Part shown: positions 1 to 4,045 of the stretch, one piece after another | How positions within the stretch are numbered: position 1 is the stretch's first letter | Layout: each line of letters opens with the position of its first letter | Assembly: GCA_030040495.1 (NCBI GenBank) | Contig: JASHTP010000255.1 | Span: 1-5,112, forward strand | Direction: 5' to 3' | Source of the DNA: Alphaproteobacteria bacterium | GTDB taxonomy: Bacteria; Pseudomonadota; Alphaproteobacteria; ATCC43930; CGMCC-115725 | DNA length: 5,112 nucleotides | Translations under genes and position numbers: made by a program | Notes under the pieces: model-generated | What the model was told of the DNA's origin: nothing | Seen by the model: only the letters and a program-made list of their open reading frames with translations | The model's database searches: none

Positions 1-401
1 GTCAGCTCTTCGCGCAGCCAGTCGCCGGTCTCGCGCAGCACCTGCAGGCTCTGCCGCGGCACGAGGCTCGCCCGCGCCACCAGCCGGCGGCCATAGAGGA
101 TGAGCGCGACGCCGGCGGCGACGATGACGGCGCCGACCAGGGCGGAGGCGGCCCAGAGCGGCATGATCCGGCCGAGCAGCAGGATGAGGGCGGCGACGAG
201 CGCGAGGCCGCCGATCAGCGCCACCGCCGCGCCGGCGAGCAGCACCAGGAGGCCGCCGATCAGGCGCCCGGCATTCTCGCCCAGCTCCGCGCGGAACAGC
301 GCGAGCTGCTGCAGCAGCAGCGTCTCCGCGTCGCGGAAGAGCTTGGTCAGCAGCGCGGCGAGCCCCGGCTCGTGGGGCGGGGCGGCATCCTGGTCGGCCA
401 T
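1..401 (-). CDS. Phage holin family / holin-X-like small membrane protein (3' end outside window)
   Basis: Seen: an open frame from the ATG at 399-401 running leftwards off the window, 133 codons visible. A purine-rich Shine-Dalgarno (AGGGAAGGA) lies about 6 bases before the start. The N-terminus (residues 1-45) is an amphipathic helix with a QQLALFRAEL-like segment. Two hydrophobic stretches follow, roughly residues 47-76 and 82-103, joined by a short GRIMP turn. A basic segment (YGRRLVARA) and another polar helix come next. Known: this two-helix plan with a preceding 'LxRxEL' helix is typical of the putative holin-X/YqjE-like family (phage holin superfamily III), found as an inner-membrane accessory protein in proteobacterial chromosomes and often near YqjD/ElaB-type stress proteins. 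Its biochemical role is not established, and the name does not imply a prophage. It starts 20 bp after the stop of the upstream gene, so the two are probably co-transcribed. Confidence 0.8.
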   Translation of the reverse strand, partial: MADQDAAPPHEPGLAALLTKLFRDAETLLLQQLALFRAELGENAGRLIGGLLVLLAGAAVALIGGLALVAALILLLGRIMPLWAASALVGAVIVAAGVALILYGRRLVARASLVPRQSLQVLRETGDWLREEL

Positions 402-421
402 CGTCGGTCCTTCCCTGTCGC

Positions 422-772
422 TCAGGCGATGGATGCGATGCGGAAGGTGCGGGTCACCCCGTCGCGCTCCTTTATCGAGACATAGTCGCCGGCCACGAAG
501 CGGTGCGTCTCGGCCTTGAAGATGATCTCGGCGCCGCCGCTGCCGTCGTCGAACGCCAGCGCCCAGCCCTGGTGGCCGTGGGCGAGATGGCCGCGCGCTT
601 CCTCGTCGCCCCAGAAGCGGCGGAAGCGCGTCTCCTTGCGGTGCTTGTGCCAGAGCTCGCGGTCGAGCGCCCCGTCCGTCGCCAGCGGCAGCGTCAGCTC
701 GTAGCCGTGGGCCGCGCTGCCTTCGGGGAATTCGTGGCCCCGCGCCACTTCGAGCCTCACCTTCCGCAGCAT
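422..772 (-). CDS. Conserved hypothetical protein, 116 aa
   Basis: Seen: a complete frame of 116 codons ending in TGA at 422-424. The start at 770-772 is chosen because a strong Shine-Dalgarno (AGGGAGGA) stands 4-5 bases upstream. An in-frame ATG 18 codons further up (826) has no such site and would overlap the FNR-like palindrome. The protein is soluble, with no signal peptide or membrane segment. It opens with a beta-strand-like MLRKVRLEVARG, has a basic aromatic middle (LWHKHRKETRFRRFWGDEE, residues 40-58), and ends in alternating hydrophobic strands (AEIIFKAETHRFVAGDYVSIKE region, then TFRIASI), which suggests a small beta-rich fold. I do not recognise the family beyond a conserved alphaproteobacterial look, and no catalytic motif is visible. 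It is the first gene of an operon with the holin-like gene downstream (20 bp gap), so a role linked to the envelope or to low-oxygen physiology is only inference from context. Confidence 0.75.
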   Translation of the reverse strand: MLRKVRLEVARGHEFPEGSAAHGYELTLPLATDGALDRELWHKHRKETRFRRFWGDEEARGHLAHGHQGWALAFDDGSGGAEIIFKAETHRFVAGDYVSIKERDGVTRTFRIASIA

Positions 773-825
773 GTTTCCTCCCTTACCAGCCGCCATCATC
801 CTCCGATCGCCCAGCCGGCACCACA

Positions 826-839
826 TTGACTTGCGTCAA
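826..839. promoter_or_regulatory. FNR/FixK/DNR-type operator palindrome
   Basis: Seen: TTGACTTGCGTCAA, a perfect 5-bp inverted repeat (TTGAC/GTCAA) with a 4-bp spacer. Known: FNR/FixK/DNR members of the CRP family bind TTGAT-N4-ATCAA-like sites; the alphaproteobacterial FixK consensus TTG(A/C)-N6-(T/G)CAA is matched. Its centre (832.5) is 41.5 bp from a predicted start at 791 on the minus strand if GAGGAT at 798-803 is the -10 element (only A, A and T match TATAAT). That gives a 19-nt leader ending in the Shine-Dalgarno of the 116-aa gene. This is the classical class II activator geometry. The site also lies 138 bp before the plus-strand luciferase-like gene, so a second role there cannot be excluded. 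Confidence 0.6.
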
Positions 840-878
840 GCGGCCGGCCGCGCGGCGGCGCGAACGAAACTGGAACGA

Positions 879-906
879 GGCGCCGGCGATGGCCGCGGCC
901 GGCGCC
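879..906. repeat. GC-only inverted repeat (hairpin) upstream of the luciferase-like gene
   Basis: Seen: GGCGCCGGC at 879-887 and its exact complement GCCGGCGCC at 898-906, separated by 10 bases. The stem is 9 consecutive G-C pairs and ends 64 bp before the ATG at 971. No T-run follows on either strand, so it is not a standard intrinsic terminator. It could be a 5'-leader structure, a dyad operator, or chance in a very GC-rich spacer. Confidence 0.35.
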
Positions 907-970
907 CTCCGCTAGCATGGTCGCGGACCGGCCGAGCCGAACGGGCGCGGCCGAAACTCGGGAGAGGCGC

Positions 971-2215
971 ATGCGCTTCGGGGTGTTCTACGAGCTGCAG
1001 CTGCCCAAGCCCTGGGCGCCCGGCGACGAGCATCGCCTGTTCAAGGAGGCGCTCGAGCAGGTCGTGCTCGCCGACCGGCTCGGCTACGACCATGCCTGGG
1101 AGGTCGAGCATCACTTCCTCGACGAGTATTCGCATTCCTCGGCGCCCGAGGTGTTCCTGGCGAGCGCCGCGTCGCTCACTCGCACCATCCGCCTCGGCCA
1201 CGGCATCCGCCAGGTGATCGCGCGCTACAACCATCCCGCGCGCACCGCCGAATGCATCGCCACGCTCGACCTCATGTCCGACGGGCGCGTCGATTTCGGC
1301 ATCGGCGAGGGCGCGACCCGGCTCGAGCTCGGCGGCTTCGGCATTCCGGCCAAGGAGAAGCGCGCCATGGCGCTCGAGGCGGCGGAGCAGATCGCCAACA
1401 TGATGGTGCTCGAGCCCTATCCCGGCTTCGAGGGCAAGTCCTTCTCCATGCCCTGCCGCAACGTGCTGCCGAAGCCGCTGCAGAAGCCGCACCCGCCGAT
1501 GTGGATGGCCTGCACCAACCGCGAGACGATCCGCATCGCGGCGAGCCTCGGCCTCGGCGCGCTCGCCTTTTCCTTCGTCGATCCCGAGGAGGCGCGCGGC
1601 TGGAGCCGGATCTACTACGACATCATCCGGAGCGAGGCCTGCGTGCCGCTCGGCTGGAGCGTCAACGCCAACCTCGCCATGGTCTCCGCCTTCTCGATCC
1701 ATCGCGACCGCGCCGAGGCGATCCGGCGCGGCCAGGAGGGGTTCGAGTTCTTCGGCTATGCCTTGAACGCGCTGGTGGCGCAGGACAGCGTGCCCGGCCG
1801 CACCCGGCTCTATCCCGAGTTCCTCGAGAAGCGCGGCGACAAGACCGACCGCCTCGTCGCCGCCGCTGCGGCGCACCAGGCCGGCCAGGCGGCGGGCATC
1901 GGCACGCCCGAGGACATGCGCCGCCATCTGCGCGGCTTCCAGGAGGCGGGCGTCGATCAGATCATCTTCCTGCAGCAGGCCGGACGGAACCGCCACGACC
2001 ATATCTGCGAGGCGCTCGAGCTCTTCGCCGCCGCGGTGATGCCCGAGTTCAAGGCGGAGGCCGCGGCGCGCGAGGCGGCGAAGGCGGCCGAGCTCGCGCC
2101 CTTCATCGCCCGCGCGCTCGCGCGCAAGGAGCGCATGCGCCCGCTCGCCGACGCCGAGATCCCGGTGGTGAAGGCCTCGGTCGACAAGGCGAAGATCGGC
2201 GGCGCGCTCACTTAG
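971..2215 (+). CDS. LLM-class (bacterial luciferase-like) flavin-dependent oxidoreductase, 414 aa
   Basis: Known: this family uses reduced flavin and O2 (FMNH2-type monooxygenases) or F420 on a TIM-barrel fold to oxidise aldehydes, ketones, terpenoids, sulfonates and similar substrates in the cytoplasm. Seen: the family N-terminus MRFGVFYELQ, the EVEHHF segment with a His pair at residues 47-48, NHPAR near 87-91, and the signature DLMSDGRVDFGIGEG at 100-114. A KPHPPMWMA strand follows in the middle of the barrel. The start at 971 is preferred over an in-frame ATG at 917 because GGGAGAGG lies 3-4 bases before it and the family N-terminus begins exactly there. The last ~54 residues (361-414) form an Ala/Lys/Glu-rich, probably helical tail beyond the barrel. 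The TAG stop (2213-2215) coincides with the left end of a palindromic element, but the frame appears complete. The gene converges on an acyl-CoA ligase-SDR operon, which suggests catabolism of an organic acid; the substrate is unknown. Confidence 0.88.
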   Translation: MRFGVFYELQLPKPWAPGDEHRLFKEALEQVVLADRLGYDHAWEVEHHFLDEYSHSSAPEVFLASAASLTRTIRLGHGIRQVIARYNHPARTAECIATLDLMSDGRVDFGIGEGATRLELGGFGIPAKEKRAMALEAAEQIANMMVLEPYPGFEGKSFSMPCRNVLPKPLQKPHPPMWMACTNRETIRIAASLGLGALAFSFVDPEEARGWSRIYYDIIRSEACVPLGWSVNANLAMVSAFSIHRDRAEAIRRGQEGFEFFGYALNALVAQDSVPGRTRLYPEFLEKRGDKTDRLVAAAAAHQAGQAAGIGTPEDMRRHLRGFQEAGVDQIIFLQQAGRNRHDHICEALELFAAAVMPEFKAEAAAREAAKAAELAPFIARALARKERMRPLADAEIPVVKASVDKAKIGGALT

Positions 2216-2271
2216 CCCGGATTTCTCACACCGGCATGCCCTGCGGCGCCAAAGAGCGCCGTCGCTCCGGC

Positions 2272-2388
2272 TTGCACCCTGTTGGCGCGCTGCCGCCCTC
2301 ACCCTGAGCCTGTCGAAGGGCGCCGCGGGCCTGACGACGCCTGCATCGCCTGCGCCCTTGCTCCCAACATCGCGCCGACAGGGTGCAA
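2272..2388. repeat. Nested inverted repeat inside the palindromic element
   Basis: Seen: TTGCACCCTGTTGGCGCG at 2272-2289 pairs with CGCGCCGACAGGGTGCAA at 2371-2388, with one mismatch in 18 (a G-T wobble in RNA on one strand). The two arms enclose 81 bases that include the dispersed-repeat core. The single mismatch could be a recent mutation in one arm. A smaller dyad, GAGCG-CCGT-CGCTC, lies just outside at 2254-2267. Confidence 0.65.
2302..2320. repeat. Dispersed intergenic repeat core (CCTTCGACAGGCTCAGG type)
   Basis: Seen: CCCTGAGCCTGTCGAAGGG, an imperfect palindrome with CCCT/AGGG ends, at the centre of the 205-bp element. Known, from memory: the reverse-strand form CCTTCGACAGGCTCAGG is a widespread extragenic repeat in alphaproteobacterial genomes. 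When wrongly translated it gives 'PFDRLR'-like peptides in spurious hypothetical proteins; a minus-strand reading here gives exactly that. Its function is unknown. Confidence 0.55.
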
Positions 2389-2418
2389 CGCGGCACGTGT
2401 CCGTGTGAGAAATCCGGG

Positions 2419-2422
2419 CTAG
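2419..2422. repeat. Left CTAG target-site copy of the IS5-family element
   Basis: CTAG immediately precedes the left inverted repeat of the insertion sequence, and an identical CTAG follows the right inverted repeat at 3262-3265. A 4-bp YTAR-type duplication such as CTAG is typical of several IS5 subgroups. This copy overlaps the last three bases of the palindromic element. Confidence 0.7.
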
Positions 2423-2438
2423 GGTCAAAACTCAATCA
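2423..2438. repeat. Left terminal inverted repeat of the IS
   Basis: GGTCAAAACTCAATCA. It matches the complement of the right end (GCTCCAGACTCAATCA) at 13 of 16 positions, with the nine inner bases identical. It marks the left boundary next to the CTAG copy. Confidence 0.75.
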
Positions 2439-2496
2439 AAGCATTGATTGTTTTGGTTGGACGTGATTCAAGCTTTGAAGCGAAGGAGCTTGGATC

Positions 2497-3248
2497 ATGG
2501 CAGGAGAATTTTGGCTTGACGATCGACAGTGGGCGGCGATCGAGCCCCTGTTGCCGAAGAACCAACCTGGTGCGCATCGCAAGGATGACCGGCGGATTTT
2601 GAGCGGCATCATCCACGTGCTGAAAGTGGGGTGCCGGTGGCAGGATTGTCCGGCGCTCTATGGACCGCCAACAACGATCTACAACCGCTTCCATCGTTGG
2701 GCGCGACGCGGCTTGTGGCGGCGACTGTTCGAAGCGTTGGTGACGGTCAGCCCTGGCGACGTTCAGATCATCGACAGCACCACCGCCAAGGCGCATCGCT
2801 CCGCGGCGGGCGGAAAAGGGGGGCCGAGGCGCAGGCGATCGGCCGCTCACGCGGTGGTCGCACGACGAAGGTCCACGCCGTTGTCGATGGCCGCGGCCGA
2901 CCCGTCGCGCTTGAGATAACCCCAGGCCAGCTCGGCGATGTCCGCCTCGCCTTGATGCTGCTCGCACCATTGCCGCCGGCCCGCTCGTGTGCCGGTGACA
3001 CCGCTTACGACAGCGACGGCCTGCGCCAGTTTCTACTCGAGCGCGGCACCAAGCCGGTGATCCCCAATAACCCCACCCGCAAGCGCTTCCATGCGTTCGA
3101 CGCGGAAGCCTACAAACAGCGCAATCTCATCGAACGCATGTTCTGTCGCCTCAAGGATTGGCGACGCGTCGCTACCCGATACGACAAGCTCGCGGCCAAC
3201 TTCGCCGCCACCGTCGCCATCGCCGCTGCTATCATCTGGTGGACCTGA
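2497..3248 (+). CDS. IS5-family DDE transposase, OrfA/OrfB joined by a -1 frameshift
   Basis: Known: catalyses cut and strand transfer of the insertion sequence. Seen: OrfA (2497-2919) starts at an ATG 8 bases after AAGGAG and carries the IS5-type N-terminal domain (DDRQWAAIEPLLP, then GCRWQDCP and YNRFHRWAR) and the first catalytic Asp in IIDSTT (residue 93). OrfB, one base back, supplies the rest of the DDE domain up to TGA at 3246-3248. A -1 shift in the A4G6 run at 2814-2823 joins them as ...HRSAAGGKGG-AEAQAIGRSRGG..., the expected family sequence, giving about 250 aa. The second Asp is in GDTAYDS (about 168) and the Glu in the YKQRNLIERMFCRLK motif (Y-2-R-3-E-6-K; Glu about 213). The stop codon lies inside the right inverted repeat. 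No internal stop is seen in the joined frame, so it is probably a functional gene using programmed frameshifting rather than a pseudogene. Without the shift only a 140-aa OrfA is made, lacking two catalytic residues. Confidence 0.88.
2812..2825 (+). other. Programmed -1 frameshift window of the transposase
   Basis: Seen: GGA AAA GGG GGG CC in the OrfA frame. Slipping one base back after the second GGG makes the next codon GCC (2823-2825) and continues into OrfB with family-typical sequence. The A4G6 run gives poor re-pairing cost for Lys and Gly tRNAs. Known: IS427-type elements use such slippery runs to make the OrfAB fusion. The alternative, a simple base loss, is less likely because the homopolymer sits exactly at the expected junction. 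Confidence 0.7.
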
Positions 3249-3261
3249 TTGAGTCTGGAGC
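3246..3261. repeat. Right terminal inverted repeat of the IS
   Basis: TGATTGAGTCTGGAGC, the complement of the left repeat at 13 of 16 positions. Its first three bases are the transposase stop codon, so the coding region runs to the very edge of the element. Confidence 0.75.
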
Positions 3262-3265
3262 CTAG
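3262..3265. repeat. Right CTAG target-site copy, overlapping the SDR stop codon
   Basis: CTAG directly after the right inverted repeat matches CTAG at 2419-2422. Read on the minus strand, its first three bases (3262-3264) are the TAG stop of the short-chain dehydrogenase, so the duplication restored that gene's end. Confidence 0.7.
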
Positions 3266-4008
3266 AGCAGCACCGTGCCGCCATCGACGGCGATCGTCTG
3301 GCCGGTGACGAAGGCGGACTGGTCGGAGGCGAGCCACAGCACCGCGCCGGCGACGTCCTTCGGCTGCAGGTTGCGCTGGATCGACTGGCCGGCGGCGATG
3401 ACCTGGAGCGCGCGCTCGTGCTTCTCGCCGAAGAATTCGCGGGTGCCTTCGGTCAGCACCGCCGACGGAGCGATGCAGTTGACGCGGATATTGTCGCGTC
3501 CGAGCTCGCGCGCGAGGCCGCGGGTGAGCCCGATCACCGCCGCCTTCGACACGGTGTAGTGCAGCGCGAAGGGCGTGCCGTAGAGGGCGGCGAGCGACGC
3601 CATGTTGACGATGCTGCCGCCGCCGGTCTTGCGCATCTGCGGCACCACCGCCTTGCAGCACTGCCAGATGCCCTTGACGTTGACGCGCATGGCGTCGTCC
3701 CACGCCGCCTCGTCGATGGCGTCGAAGCGGCCGCCCCTCAGCGTCGCGTAGAGCGCGGCGTTGTTGACCAGGATGTCGATGCGGCCGAAGCGCTCGACCG
3801 TCCGCGCGGCCAAGGCTCGGACCGAGTCCATGTCGGCGACATCGGCGGCGTCGCCGGCGGCGTTGGCGCCGGCCAGCGCCGCCGTCTCGGCGCAGTCGCG
3901 GAGATCGGCAGCGACGACCTTGGCCCCGGCCTCGGCGAGGACGCGGACATACTCCCGCCCGAGCCCCCGCGCCGCGCCGGTGACGATGGCGACTTTTCCT
4001 TCCAGCAT
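3262..4008 (-). CDS. Short-chain dehydrogenase/reductase (classical SDR), 248 aa
   Basis: Known: classical SDRs are cytosolic Rossmann-fold enzymes, usually tetramers, that interconvert alcohols and ketones with NAD(P)H. Seen: full family length; cofactor glycine motif TGAARGLG at residues 10-17; Asp35 at the end of the second strand, favouring NAD(H) over NADPH; NNAA at 82-85; and the catalytic set Asn110, Ser138, Tyr151 and Lys155 (YTVSK). The C-terminus TGQTIAVDGG is typical. The start at 4008 is preferred over an in-frame ATG at 4059 because GGGAGG lies 6 bases upstream, the fold begins there, and the longer form would overlap the preceding gene. The gene starts 37 bp after the ligase stop, so the two are an operon. 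A plausible role is oxidation of a hydroxyacyl- or hydroxy-intermediate made from the ligase product. Style and C-terminus resemble the phenylethanol-dehydrogenase/FabG-like branch, but substrate cannot be assigned. The TAG stop is part of the IS target duplication. Confidence 0.9.
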   Translation of the reverse strand: MLEGKVAIVTGAARGLGREYVRVLAEAGAKVVAADLRDCAETAALAGANAAGDAADVADMDSVRALAARTVERFGRIDILVNNAALYATLRGGRFDAIDEAAWDDAMRVNVKGIWQCCKAVVPQMRKTGGGSIVNMASLAALYGTPFALHYTVSKAAVIGLTRGLARELGRDNIRVNCIAPSAVLTEGTREFFGEKHERALQVIAAGQSIQRNLQPKDVAGAVLWLASDQSAFVTGQTIAVDGGTVLL

Positions 4009-4045
4009 TTTCTGCCTCCCGGCTCCGCTCCCGCCGCGCCCGGCT

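Larger units (their letters stand above)
2213..2421. repeat. Palindromic MITE-like element with TA at both ends
   Basis: Seen: TAGCCCGGATTTCTCACAC at 2213-2231 is exactly complementary to GTGTGAGAAATCCGGGCTA at 2403-2421. Without the TA on each side the element is 205 bp (2215-2419) with 17-bp perfect terminal inverted repeats. It encodes no convincing protein. Inside is a second inverted repeat (2272-2289 with 2371-2388, 17 of 18 matching) and a dispersed-repeat core at 2302-2320. Known: TA target duplication with short terminal repeats is the mark of IS630/Tc1-mariner elements and their non-autonomous derivatives. Inference: this is such a derivative, or a large REP-like palindrome, inserted between two convergent genes. 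Both neighbouring genes end on or next to its TA ends, so transcripts from either side would run into the same structure, which may act as a two-way transcription barrier. Confidence 0.7.
2423..3261 (+). mobile_element. Complete IS5-family insertion sequence (IS427-like group), 839 bp
   Basis: Seen: terminal inverted repeats at 2423-2438 and 3246-3261 (13 of 16 identical, sharing ACTCAATCA), flanked by CTAG on both sides. One transposase gene is split over two frames and fills the element. The interior is visibly less GC-rich than the host genes and uses different codons (TTG, GAT, AAC). A perfect 7-bp dyad (CAATCAA at 2433-2439, TTGATTG at 2444-2450) overlaps the left end and could form a hairpin that limits incoming transcription. 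Known: the IS427 group of IS5 has this size, a frameshifted transposase and short target duplications. Both ends, the frameshift window and the DDE residues are intact, so it looks recent and potentially mobile. It sits nested on the edge of the palindromic element. Confidence 0.88.

Noticed and set aside
1..401. Prophage lysis gene
   Set aside because: No other phage gene is present. The holin-X-like family is a common chromosomal membrane protein despite its name.
100..829. Plus-strand open frames opposite the holin-like and hypothetical genes
   Set aside because: Low-complexity Ala/Arg/Ser content, no ribosome sites, and fully opposite better supported genes.
917..970. Upstream in-frame ATG for the luciferase-like gene
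   Set aside because: No Shine-Dalgarno; the extra 18 residues do not resemble the family N-terminus, whereas 971 has both a ribosome site and MRFGVFYE.
2213..2215. Luciferase-like gene truncated by the palindromic element
   Set aside because: The barrel is complete and, with the element removed at its TA, the same codon is still TAG, so no truncation is implied.
1252..2307. 351-codon plus-strand open frame within the luciferase-like gene
   Set aside because: Arg-rich +1-frame shadow that runs past the gene's end into the palindromic element; no motif.
836..2428. 530-codon open frame on the minus strand opposite the luciferase-like gene
   Set aside because: It is a shadow of the GC-rich plus-strand gene: Arg/Ala/Gly/Leu-rich with no family motif. 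It starts in the palindromic element and includes the 'FDRLR' peptide typical of a translated dispersed repeat.
2497..3248. Transposase as a frameshifted pseudogene
   Set aside because: The shift falls exactly at an A4G6 slippery run at the usual OrfA/OrfB junction of this IS group, and the fused protein retains all catalytic residues.
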